Shown: positions 8,051 through 15,094, counted from the stretch's first letter. The stretch: 22,838 nucleotides of DNA from an uncultured Lachnospiraceae bacterium (GCA_910577165.1 CAJTLX010000053.1:1-22838); one strand, 5' to 3'. The notes: generated from the sequence alone by a model not told the origin. Numbers and translations are program-made.

Positions 8051-8722
8051 TTAAATCTCCGTTCCGCTTTCTGTCGGGCGAGCCACATATACCGTCAAAT
8101 TCCCATTGCGGCAGCGCACCGCGTCAATAAATTCCTTCTGGTGTGCCTCCGAAATAAATTCTGCAAGATAAGTCAGTTCAAACATACTTCCCATATTGGT
8201 AGTTCTCACCTTCTCAAGCGATACATTCCTTAAATATTCAGCAAAAAGATCGTCAAATATATTGGTGTAATCTAACTCCTCTGGGATCGTGATCTTAATT
8301 TCTCTTATCCCATACCTGCCCTCGCCGAACCGGGAATGGTCAAGCACAAATAGTAATAGGCAGAATACTACGGTGACAAAGAGCGCGAAGGTAAGATATC
8401 CCATCGCGTTGGTCAGACCGATCGCCATCGCGAGAAAGATCGTGCTGATTTCTTTGGCATTTGCGGGCTGGGAACGAAAGCGCACCAAACTGAATGCGCC
8501 GGCAATAGCCACGCCGGTGCCAACACTGCCGTTGACCATCATAATCACAATCTGTACCACCGCAGGCAAGATTACAAGGGTAATGGAAAAACTTTTTGTA
8601 TGTTTCCCTTTTGACATATAGGTAATTGCAAGCAAAAATCCAAACAAAACGGAACACAGAGTAAGAATCATAACATTTCCGATGGTCATTCCATTTGAGA
8701 TATCCATTATACTGGTAAACAA
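8051..8722 (-). CDS. DUF4956 membrane protein, partner of VTC polyphosphate polymerase
   Basis: This 223-residue integral membrane protein belongs to the DUF4956 family, whose members often sit beside VTC-domain genes; their function is not established. Hydrophobic segments lie at about 16-36, 46-66 and 96-131. The family's conserved stretch GAFSLVRFRSQPANAKEIST lies between the second and third. Residues about 140-223 form a soluble domain. Start choice: TTG at 8722 has AGGAGG 8 nt upstream. The ATG at 8707 instead overlaps the VTC stop as TAATG, typical of translational coupling, but is 23 nt from that site. Both starts overlap the VTC gene, so coupling is expected either way. It may channel, anchor or regulate the polymerase; that is inference. 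Confidence 0.88.
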   Translation of the reverse strand: MFTSIMDISNGMTIGNVMILTLCSVLFGFLLAITYMSKGKHTKSFSITLVILPAVVQIVIMMVNGSVGTGVAIAGAFSLVRFRSQPANAKEISTIFLAMAIGLTNAMGYLTFALFVTVVFCLLLFVLDHSRFGEGRYGIREIKITIPEELDYTNIFDDLFAEYLRNVSLEKVRTTNMGSMFELTYLAEFISEAHQKEFIDAVRCRNGNLTVYVARPTESGTEI

Positions 8723-9468
8723 AATTCATTCCTCCTCTGCACAAATCTTTTCTTCTGTTCCGTTTCCTTTTTGTAGATGGTTCCATATTTGGAAAAGGAA
8801 GTAGGGTAGATAGCAAGTTCTTCTAAAATTTTGACTAACCACATCGGATATGCACCAATTGCTTTGATCTCCAAGAGTTTATATTCTTTGTCAAACAACT
8901 CGTCCGCCCCATCCCCAAAACTAAGACTTAAATGATCCCTGCGACTTCGGATATGGGAGTCAAAGGTCATTCGAAACTCGCTATCTTCCTTGCCGTACCA
9001 TGCAGTGCGGTCATAAGCAATATAAATTTTAGGTATGGTTTTATGAAAATGAATAAAATAGTCGATCTCACTTAAAATTTGGGACTGCGCTGTCTTTTTT
9101 TGCCCCTCACTCCTCTCTTTCGGGTAAATGCCGCGAAAGAGATAGTCTTCTGCCGTGCAGAGCCGCAGAGCAATCCGGCGTTTGTAAACTACATCCCTAT
9201 ACTTCTTTTTCAGTTCCAGGAATACCATATCCTCTTTTCCCGGTACACCGTAACTGCGCAGCCGCATTTTTTCCTTGTACACTGGCTTTTCATTTGATCG
9301 CCGCACCAGCACATCATCCGCCGTATCAAAATAAAGATTGCATATCTTTGACAGACCATACTGATCCATCGCCATATGTGGTTCAATCGCGCTAAGAAAA
9401 TCTTCATATTGTTCTGGCGTTAGCATATATTTCTTTTCCACCCGTTTAAATATGTAATTACCAGCCAT
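8707..9468 (-). CDS. VTC-domain polyphosphate polymerase
   Basis: The VTC fold (CYTH/triphosphate-tunnel superfamily) polymerises inorganic polyphosphate from ATP in yeast Vtc4, and the bacterial single-domain forms are thought to do the same. The 253-residue protein consists of essentially this domain. Tunnel-type charged strands are visible: FKRVEKKYML (7-16), KMRLRSYG (67-74, with R69 and R71), LELKKKY (84-90), YKRR (95-98), YDRTAW (152-157), FRMTFD (165-170), LLEIK (198-202) and SKYG (226-229). The start at 9468 has AAGGAG 7 nt upstream; the ATG 102 nt farther up lies inside the promoter region. No membrane segment of its own is seen; the overlapping DUF4956 gene probably supplies one. 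The Pho-box-like promoter just upstream fits control by phosphate supply. Confidence 0.9.
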   Translation of the reverse strand: MAGNYIFKRVEKKYMLTPEQYEDFLSAIEPHMAMDQYGLSKICNLYFDTADDVLVRRSNEKPVYKEKMRLRSYGVPGKEDMVFLELKKKYRDVVYKRRIALRLCTAEDYLFRGIYPKERSEGQKKTAQSQILSEIDYFIHFHKTIPKIYIAYDRTAWYGKEDSEFRMTFDSHIRSRRDHLSLSFGDGADELFDKEYKLLEIKAIGAYPMWLVKILEELAIYPTSFSKYGTIYKKETEQKKRFVQRRNEFCLPV

Positions 9469-9501
9469 ATCCACTCTCCTTTTGTTTTGGTATCTATTCT
9501 T

Positions 9502-9556
9502 ATCATACCTTTCGGTTGTGTTCAAATTGTGTAAGAAAATTGTAAGGTTTGTGTAA
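9502..9556 (-). promoter_or_regulatory. Pho-box-like activator site and -10 of the VTC operon
   Basis: Reading the minus strand, TTACAC (9556-9551), TTACAA (9545-9540), TTACAC (9534-9529) and GAACAC (9523-9518) repeat with an exact 11-bp period. Ten bp after the last repeat comes TATGAT (9507-9502). No -35 hexamer exists at the proper distance (ACAATT at 9530-9525). Direct repeats of TT(A/C/T)ACA type with 11-bp period, just upstream of a -10, are the known form of Gram-positive PhoP sites. The leader to the VTC start codon is about 27 nt. The regulator is inferred; none is encoded in this window. Confidence 0.65.
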
Positions 9557-9561
9557 ATTTT

Positions 9562-9616
9562 TATATGCATCCGTAAGCAATCCGGAGGCGTTTTTTGCCT
9601 ACTCGCTGCGCATAAA
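9562..9616. repeat. Palindromic intergenic repeat, copy B
   Basis: The left end ATGCATCCG and right end CGCTGCGCATAA match the ends of the copy at 241-364. The core CCTACTCG-N2-GCGC (9598-9611) matches 21608-21621 at 12 of 14 positions. A small AGGC/GCCT hairpin lies inside. The copy sits between the scpB terminator and the VTC promoter. Confidence 0.5.
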
Positions 9617-9639
9617 AAAGAGGCGATAAAATTCGCCCC
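9614..9639 (-). terminator. Terminator after scpB
   Basis: On the minus strand, GGGGCGA (9639-9633) pairs with TCGCCTC (9626-9620), including one G-U pair, and six Ts follow (9619-9614). The stem begins at the last base of the scpB stop codon. It closes the dacF-scpA-scpB transcript. Confidence 0.85.
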
Positions 9640-10214
9640 TACGGTTCTATTGTAAGCGTAAGATTTACTTCCTCCTCCGCTTCTGTTTTAAAGTTCTCCA
9701 GTTTTTCCGGCTCGATCGCCGGCAGATCCTCCAGGGAAGAAACGCCGAAACAGCGCAGAAAATCTTCTGTTGTCCCAAATAAAATTGGTCGTCCCGGCAC
9801 GTCCATCCGCCCCACCTCACAGGCCAGATTATACTCGATCAGCTTGTTGACCGCATGATCACTTTTCACCCCGCGGATCGCCTCAATTTCCTGCTTTGTG
9901 ATCGGCTGCTTGTACGCGATAATGGAAAGCGTCTCAAGTAAAACATCAGTAAGAATATGTTTTTTGGGAACATGGGCGATCTTAATTAGATGTTCATACA
10001 TGGATGCTTTTGTACACATCTGAAAAGCATCCTCCAACTCAATAATCTGGATGCCGTGTTCTTCCCTTTCATAACGCTGCATCATCCCTCGCACTACCTC
10101 GCGCACCACCTCCACATCAACTGAAAGTGCAGTGGCAATTCGGTCAGCCTCCACCGCCTCACCCATCGTAAAAAGAATGGCTTCGATCGCCGCCCCAAGT
10201 TCCTTTCTCTCCAT
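9639..10214 (-). CDS. scpB: Segregation and condensation protein B
   Basis: ScpB dimers bind ScpA and, with SMC, form the condensin that compacts and separates the chromosome. The 191 residues have the tandem winged-helix layout of the family and the hallmark SIIAYKQPITKQEIEAIRG (about residues 96-114), followed by DVPGRPILFGTT (about 138-149). The acidic tail (about 165-191) is usual for the family. The start is 18 bp after the scpA stop, with a weak GGGGGA ribosome site, so coupling to scpA translation is likely. It is the last gene of the run, with the terminator directly behind it. Confidence 0.96.
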   Translation of the reverse strand: MERKELGAAIEAILFTMGEAVEADRIATALSVDVEVVREVVRGMMQRYEREEHGIQIIELEDAFQMCTKASMYEHLIKIAHVPKKHILTDVLLETLSIIAYKQPITKQEIEAIRGVKSDHAVNKLIEYNLACEVGRMDVPGRPILFGTTEDFLRCFGVSSLEDLPAIEPEKLENFKTEAEEEVNLTLTIEP

Positions 10215-10232
10215 TGATTTTCCCCCAAAGAT

Positions 10233-10994
10233 TTAAAATCCCTTCACCTCATCCGCAAGATAATCGATCTCGATATCCTCGAAAAGTTCCTTTTGACAAA
10301 TGGAAATTCTTCCCATTTTCATCAGTTCCAAAATGCCGAGAAATGTCACAATCACTTCCATCTTATCCTGCGCACTCGACAATAACCCGCGAAAACTGAA
10401 ATGCCGATGTCTTACTCCAAATTCCTGAATCTGCAAGATTTTGTCCGAGAGATTGATCTCCTCGCGCTCAATCTTTCCAAAATGGCTGCGGATGGGATCG
10501 ATCTTATCGGTCTGACGCTTTAACACCGACTCAAAAATAAGATGCAGTTTGGCAAGCGTCAGACCGTCGAGAAGATCTTTTGCATGAACTTCTTCCCTGT
10601 AGTCCAAGATCTCCTTTGGAACCGTACTTTCCTTAAACAATAGCATTGCAGCATCCATCTGGCGATCCTTTAATTCCTGTGATATATACTTATACATTTT
10701 ATATTCTAACAGTCGTTTTACAAGCTCCTTTCTCGGATCGGTTATCTCCCCATCCTCCTCTACCTCGTGGGGCAAAAGCATCTCCGATTTGATTCTAAGA
10801 AGGGTTGCCGCCATCACAAGAAACTCGCTCATAATATCAAGATTTTTTCTCTCCATCTGCCGGATATAGTCCATATACTGCTCGGTAATCTGCACAATGG
10901 GAATATCATAAATATTTATTTTATTTTTGTCAATCAAGTGCAAAAGCAGATCGAGCGGTCCCTCGAACGCTTCCAATTTTACTGGTATTCCCAT
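10233..10994 (-). CDS. scpA: Segregation and condensation protein A
   Basis: ScpA is the kleisin that bridges the two SMC heads. The 253-residue length is usual. The N-terminal signature EAFEGPLDLLLHLIDKNKIN (8-27) and the SEFLVMAATLLRIKSEMLLP helix (about 55-74) bind the SMC neck and ScpB. A charged linker follows, and the C-terminal winged-helix domain contains IVTFLGILELMKMGRISICQ (about 214-233). GGAGAT sits 6 nt before the ATG. It is 40 bp downstream of the DacF-type gene and 18 bp upstream of scpB. smc itself is not in the window, as is common. Confidence 0.97.
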   Translation of the reverse strand: MGIPVKLEAFEGPLDLLLHLIDKNKINIYDIPIVQITEQYMDYIRQMERKNLDIMSEFLVMAATLLRIKSEMLLPHEVEEDGEITDPRKELVKRLLEYKMYKYISQELKDRQMDAAMLLFKESTVPKEILDYREEVHAKDLLDGLTLAKLHLIFESVLKRQTDKIDPIRSHFGKIEREEINLSDKILQIQEFGVRHRHFSFRGLLSSAQDKMEVIVTFLGILELMKMGRISICQKELFEDIEIDYLADEVKGF

Positions 10995-11034
10995 CTCTTA
11001 TCTCCATCTTAATTATGCAAAATTACACTGTGTC

Positions 11035-12249
11035 CTAGCGTCCAAAATATTGCTTCCAGACCGTAAACAGCACATCCGAATACTTTGCCTTTTGAACGGA
11101 TTCCGCCGCCACTAAATCCACCCCTCCAAGTTCCCTGCCCTCGTAAGAGAAAATCGCACGTCCTGCAGGGGTTCCCGCCTCTACCGGAGCAAACAGATTC
11201 TTCTCGTAGGTAAATGAAATTTCCACCCCATCCTTTTTAATCTCCTTGCCAAAAAGTGTCGAGAATGTCGCTGCGGGTTTAAGGGCAATCTCTTTTTTCA
11301 CCCCGGATTTTACTGGAACGTCAAGAAGCTTGGTTTCCGCAAAATCAAAAGTGTAGAGTTGATAGTTCGCAAAACCGTAATTTAAAAGTTCTGCCGCCTC
11401 TCTAAAACGGCTTTTTGTATCCGGTGCCGCCATAACCACAGCAATCAGATCCATATTGTCACGCCTTGCCGTCGCGGAAAGACAGTACTTTGCCAGTTCG
11501 GTCGAACCAGTTTTTAAGCCTGTAATTCCCTGATAAGTTTTAATTAACTTATTTGTGTTTGTCAGTCCAAACTCCGTTTGTCCTCTGGACGTTGTATGTA
11601 CAAAAGTATCCATCCACACGGTTGAATAATTGCTGATCTGTGGATGTTTCATAATCAGTTCCCTCGACATTTTCGCCACGTCGAGCGCGCAGGAATAATG
11701 TCCCTCCGTATCCAGACCATAACAGTTGATAAAATGCGTATTTTCCATGCCAAGTTCCGCTGCCCGCTCATTCATTCGCGCGACAAACCCCTCCTCCGAA
11801 CCCGCCAAAAATTCCGCCATGGCAACACTTGCATCATTTGCACTCGCAATGCAGATACACTTGATCATAATCTCGACAGGCTGTTTTTCATACGGTTCTA
11901 AATAGACCTGCGATCCGCCCATAGAGGCTGCATGTTCGCTGACAGGTACCTCGTCAGTAAGGCTAATCTTGCCATTTTCGATTGCTTCAAAAATAAGCAA
12001 GAGTGTCATGATTTTTGTGATGCTGGCGGGGCGCATCTGCTTAGTTGCATTCTTCTCACAGAGAATTTCACCGGTGGAACCCTCCATCAGCACATAGGCC
12101 TCGCTGGTCAGTTTTGGCTCTTTGACTTCCACTGCGGCCACCCTTACCATCGGAGAAATGCTTATGTTTAGCAGGATAAGGAAAAGGGCAAGGATACGTC
12201 GCCCTCCCCCTTTTTTTTCTTTTGCTCTCTGCGCTGTTTCCATTTTCAT
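11035..12249 (-). CDS. dacF: D-alanyl-D-alanine carboxypeptidase (DacF type)
   Basis: This is the second family S11 carboxypeptidase of the window; it trims peptidoglycan pentapeptides. Numbered from the ATG at 12249 (404 residues), a basic and hydrophobic export signal covers about 1-39. The active-site motifs are SITK (S76, K79), SAN (136-138) and KTGST (246-250). The C-terminal beta domain is at about 285-375, and the end, KYSDVLFTVWKQYFGR, looks like an amphipathic anchor. Start choice is uncertain: GTG at 12261, ATG at 12249 and ATG at 12243 are all in frame. GGTGAT is 6 nt before the last, and AGGTG is 9 nt before the middle one. It heads the dacF-scpA-scpB run. The symbol dacF is by family resemblance, and assignment to sporulation is not proven. 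Confidence 0.92.
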   Translation of the reverse strand: MKMETAQRAKEKKGGGRRILALFLILLNISISPMVRVAAVEVKEPKLTSEAYVLMEGSTGEILCEKNATKQMRPASITKIMTLLLIFEAIENGKISLTDEVPVSEHAASMGGSQVYLEPYEKQPVEIMIKCICIASANDASVAMAEFLAGSEEGFVARMNERAAELGMENTHFINCYGLDTEGHYSCALDVAKMSRELIMKHPQISNYSTVWMDTFVHTTSRGQTEFGLTNTNKLIKTYQGITGLKTGSTELAKYCLSATARRDNMDLIAVVMAAPDTKSRFREAAELLNYGFANYQLYTFDFAETKLLDVPVKSGVKKEIALKPAATFSTLFGKEIKKDGVEISFTYEKNLFAPVEAGTPAGRAIFSYEGRELGGVDLVAAESVQKAKYSDVLFTVWKQYFGR

Positions 12250-12324
12250 ATCACCACGCACCTAAACTAATCTTGTCATATTGTACGGGCGTTTTCAGGG
12301 ATTTATGCCTGATAAGAAAAGAAA

Positions 12325-13176
12325 TCACAGATTATCTTGTCCATAATCCGTATCCTTCTCATCCATCTCAAAATTAATGATCGTGCCGGGGAAACTGTAG
12401 TCGAGAATTTCCATCCGCAGGATCTGTTCGTTCAGCTCCAAAAATTCATTCCCGGAAATTATCTGAAATTTTCCGTTATTGTGATAGACAAATTCATACA
12501 CTTTGGCCAGTCCCGTACTCAGGGCGTGTTCAGGTTTTATTGCCCACTCAATACAGTGCGCGGGAAGCCGCCTCATCGATCTTCTCATCGAGAAGGAAAC
12601 GCTTTCTTTTATTGTTGTCCCCGTATTTACAATGGAAATATCCATCTTGCGCATCGAGGGAAAATATTGTCCGCAGGTATAGATCTTCTCACACTCCCCA
12701 TGTTCCCTAGCATTTTCAAAAAGTCCCTGCATATAAGCGATCAACCGCCGCTTTGCCGCTTTTTGCATTTCCTTAAAATAGCGCATAAGCTGCGCCTCAA
12801 GATACATGGCGAACTTCTTTACCTCATCGGGGTGAAAAACTTGAAATGAAATGGCAGTTTCATTTGGCAGCGGCTTATAACTTCCTCCAAAACATGACTT
12901 TATAAAATTATTTCGAAGAAAAAGCTGGTGAATCTTGGATGTGCTTTCGTTATAATATCGGCTGACAATCCGATAATTTTGGGCACCGTACTCGACGTAG
13001 GCACCAATAATCGGAAGCATATTTGTATCAAAACAGATATTGTCGCAAAAATCAACTACAATTTCCTGATATCCTGCCTCATTCTCTACATAACAGTCAA
13101 AGATCTCCAACAGATCGGAATACCCTTTATAATTACTGCGCACGCTGAGCGGAATCGGTATTATTTTTTGAATCAT
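12325..13176 (-). CDS. Orphan GHKL-type ATPase with STAS-like N-terminal region
   Basis: I do not recognise a named family, but the parts are readable in this 283-residue protein. Residues about 36-75 (YQEIVVDFCDNICFDTNMLPIIGAY..) have the strand-helix pattern of a STAS-like domain. From about 140 a Bergerat-fold ATP site appears: N-box ENAREHG (154-160), a G1-like IVNTG (182-186) with Asn where Asp is normal, G2-like STGLAKV (220-226), and PGTIINFEM (263-271). This resembles anti-sigma or histidine-kinase ATPase domains, but there is no HisKA, sensor, receiver or membrane segment. AGGTAGG is 8 nt before the ATG, under a consensus promoter. Candidate roles are a switch kinase in partner-switching signalling or a GHKL signalling protein of another kind; neither is demonstrated. 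Confidence 0.7.
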   Translation of the reverse strand: MIQKIIPIPLSVRSNYKGYSDLLEIFDCYVENEAGYQEIVVDFCDNICFDTNMLPIIGAYVEYGAQNYRIVSRYYNESTSKIHQLFLRNNFIKSCFGGSYKPLPNETAISFQVFHPDEVKKFAMYLEAQLMRYFKEMQKAAKRRLIAYMQGLFENAREHGECEKIYTCGQYFPSMRKMDISIVNTGTTIKESVSFSMRRSMRRLPAHCIEWAIKPEHALSTGLAKVYEFVYHNNGKFQIISGNEFLELNEQILRMEILDYSFPGTIINFEMDEKDTDYGQDNL

Positions 13177-13214
13177 ATCGTTTACCTACCTGTCGTTCCA
13201 TTTTTTGTGCTACC

Positions 13215-13243
13215 ATTATATTACAGGTTTTTTTGCGTGTCAA
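13215..13243 (-). promoter_or_regulatory. Consensus sigma-A promoter of the GHKL ATPase gene
   Basis: On the minus strand, a perfect TTGACA (13243-13238), a 17-bp spacer and a perfect TATAAT (13220-13215) lead to a start near 13208 and a leader of about 32 nt. A promoter this close to consensus implies strong basal expression unless repressed. Confidence 0.92.
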
Positions 13244-13287
13244 TGCATAAGTTTTTCTGTCATTCCATAAACATATCAAAACAGAGA

Positions 13288-13854
13288 ATGACTTTTGTTA
13301 TGTCCATGCAAAGATCCCGCAAAAAACACCTGCTTTTGGCAGCAGTTTTTTTATTTCTACTCTCCCGCTACCGTCCACTGCTCTTTTTTACCCAGTGGCA
13401 TTTTCCTTTTACCCCACATTTTTCCAAAAGCTACATCCTGCTTGAACCTGGAGAAAGCTACACCCTAAAAGTGGGGGGATTCCCTTCCATCTTAAACTGC
13501 AAAAGTTCCGTCCCCTTTATCGCCTCCGTCACTCCCGGCGGAACCGTTTACGCACACAAATGTGGAAAGACAGTGATCACTGCCACTTTAGATCAAAAAA
13601 CCAAAAAAACCACCCGCTGCCTTGTCCATGTCACCAAATTAAACAGAGAGAATCTCACAATGTGCATAGACCAATCCGCGCGAATTTATATCCGGGGGTT
13701 TTTCTTCGGCTTTGGCGTAAAATACCAAAGTAGCAATCCAAATATTGTAAAAATATCCGGCAGGGGAAAAATTCGTGCTGTGGGAAGAGGGCACGCCACA
13801 ATCCGCGCCACCCTAAAGGGAAAAACTTTTCAATGTCAGGTCACCGTAAAATAA
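13288..13854 (+). CDS. Membrane-anchored protein with two BIG2-like domains
   Basis: This 188-residue protein is predicted to be anchored by a single N-terminal helix (about residues 14-33, after a basic RSRKKH). Two short Ig-like BIG2 repeats follow: about 47-115 (YILLEPGESYTLKVGG ... GKTVITATL) and about 118-188 (CIDQSARIYIRG ... SSNPNIVKISGRGKIRAVGRG ... ATLKGKTFQCQVTVK). The second repeat is the clearer one. The start is uncertain, with ATGs at 13288, 13300 and 13306 in frame and only a weak AGAG upstream. An open frame extends to 12928, but it overlaps the divergent ATPase gene and its promoter, so the short form is preferred. It is convergent with the DUF523 gene, only 8 bp between stops. 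Probable surface protein with unknown binding partner. Confidence 0.65.
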   Translation: MTFVMSMQRSRKKHLLLAAVFLFLLSRYRPLLFFTQWHFPFTPHFSKSYILLEPGESYTLKVGGFPSILNCKSSVPFIASVTPGGTVYAHKCGKTVITATLDQKTKKTTRCLVHVTKLNRENLTMCIDQSARIYIRGFFFGFGVKYQSSNPNIVKISGRGKIRAVGRGHATIRATLKGKTFQCQVTVK

Positions 13855-13862
13855 AGTCTCCC

Positions 13863-14297
13863 TTATAAATCGGCGGCATCCAACACTAAGATTCCCTCCT
13901 GACGCAATATCTTAGCAAGTTTTCCCTCGCCAGAAATTAGCTTTCCGCTAAAGCTGCCATCATAGATCTCGGTCGCACCACAGGATGGTGAGCGCGGCTG
14001 TAAAATGGCAACAGCAATCTCCTGATTCTCTATCTTTTTTCGCACTGCCTCCACCCCCGCGGAAAAATATGCATCCACATTCTCCCCATTTTCATTGACA
14101 GCTATTTTGTCAATTAGCTCAACACGGGGGCGGGGTACTGGCAATCCCCCCATCACTTCCGGACAGACCGCGATCACTTCCTTGTCCGCAAGATAGCGCG
14201 CCACTTTCTCACTGTAATTATTTCCGCCATTGTATTTACAGTTTTCTCCCAGCAGACAGGCACTGACAATCACTTTTTCCTTTTTTTGATTTCCCAT
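13863..14297 (-). CDS. DUF523 protein
   Basis: This 144-residue protein covers the whole DUF523 domain, a small cytoplasmic family of unknown biochemical role. The family's conserved pieces are present: VSACLLGENCKYNGG (10-24), AVCPEVMGGLPVPRPRVE (43-60) and LQPRSPSCG (about 99-107) with DGSFSGKLISGEG behind it. The conserved cysteines suggest metal binding or redox chemistry, an inference from family conservation. GAGGA is about 7 nt before the ATG. It starts 17 bp after the lgt stop and is probably the last gene of the ABC-lgt run. No terminator is seen behind it. Confidence 0.9.
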   Translation of the reverse strand: MGNQKKEKVIVSACLLGENCKYNGGNNYSEKVARYLADKEVIAVCPEVMGGLPVPRPRVELIDKIAVNENGENVDAYFSAGVEAVRKKIENQEIAVAILQPRSPSCGATEIYDGSFSGKLISGEGKLAKILRQEGILVLDAADL

Positions 14298-14314
14298 TTT
14301 TTTCCTCTTTATTT

Positions 14315-15094
14315 TTATTTTGATGCAATCGCTCCCCCAGCTTCCTCCCTTTCTGAAAATTTCGGCAATATCAGGTACAAAGCCAAACCGATTGCCACAA
14401 TCACAACAGAAATCAGCTGTGAAGTAGACATCCAGCCAATATTTCCGCGATAGTCATTGCGCAAAAACTCCACGCCGAAACGCCCAAAACCGTAAAGAAT
14501 AAGATAAGCTGAAGCCACACGCCCATCTGTTGGATTCCTTTTTGCATAGAACAACAAAATCCCACAGATTAAAAAATCACCCGCCGAGGAAATCAACTGT
14601 GTTGGCACAAGTTTTACATTGTTCGGAGCAAATTTTGAATTGTGAAACGTGATACCATACCATGCATCGGTTTCCCTGCCATAACAGCACCCCGCAAAAA
14701 AACATCCGAGCCGTCCTAACCCCTGTGCCAACGCCACCGCAGGCATTACCAAGTCAAAATATTTGAGGAAGCTCACTTTCTTTTTGCGGCAGTAGAGAAA
14801 CCCTGCCAACACCCCGCCAATAATTCCGCCATAGACCACATATCCATTTTTAAAATCCCACAAGATCGACGGATCTTTTAAGATCGACGGAAGTTCGACA
14901 ATATAATATAAAATTCGCGTGCCAATCAGTCCCCCGACAATCGCACAACATAGGATTCCCCAGAGAATATCCTCGCTCAGCCCTCTTCGTTTCCCCCGAT
15001 ACACACATAGCGAGTAGGCACTCAAAAATCCCAGCGCAATCATTAGCCCATACATATGGATAGTAACAGGTCCAATGGGAATATCATTAAACAT
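14315..15094 (-). CDS. lgt: Prolipoprotein diacylglyceryl transferase
   Basis: Lgt moves diacylglycerol from phosphatidylglycerol to the lipobox cysteine of prolipoproteins, in the membrane. The 259 residues contain about seven hydrophobic helices. IHMYGLMIALGF (12-23) carries the conserved Tyr. GRLGCFFAGCCYG (127-139) is the family signature with its essential Arg. FGRFGVEFLRNDYRG (about 206-220) corresponds to the late Arg region. Compared with E. coli Lgt, the HGG motif reads YGG (VVYGGIIGG) and the signature Asn is Cys; I recall this CCYG variant in other Firmicutes. GAGGT is 6 nt before the ATG. It is 66 bp after the ABC permease and 17 bp before DUF523. Confidence 0.93.
   Translation of the reverse strand: MFNDIPIGPVTIHMYGLMIALGFLSAYSLCVYRGKRRGLSEDILWGILCCAIVGGLIGTRILYYIVELPSILKDPSILWDFKNGYVVYGGIIGGVLAGFLYCRKKKVSFLKYFDLVMPAVALAQGLGRLGCFFAGCCYGRETDAWYGITFHNSKFAPNNVKLVPTQLISSAGDFLICGILLFYAKRNPTDGRVASAYLILYGFGRFGVEFLRNDYRGNIGWMSTSQLISVVIVAIGLALYLILPKFSEREEAGGAIASK

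Noticed and set aside
8340..8816. 158-codon minus-strand frame with ATG at 8729 close to AGGAGG
   Set aside because: Wrong frame for both VTC and DUF4956; the translation is Cys/Arg/Tyr-rich with no membrane segments, unlike the DUF4956 frame.
12337..12849. 170-codon plus-strand frame
   Set aside because: Antisense shadow of the GHKL ATPase gene.
12928..13287. Upstream extension of the two-BIG2 protein to 308 residues
   Set aside because: It runs antisense through the ATPase gene and its consensus promoter; the signal-anchor helix begins just after 13288, as expected of a true start.
15005..15023. AGCGAGTAGGCA inside lgt, a 12-mer also in repeat copy B
   Set aside because: It lies within an intact coding sequence without the flanking arms or hairpin, so it is most likely chance.
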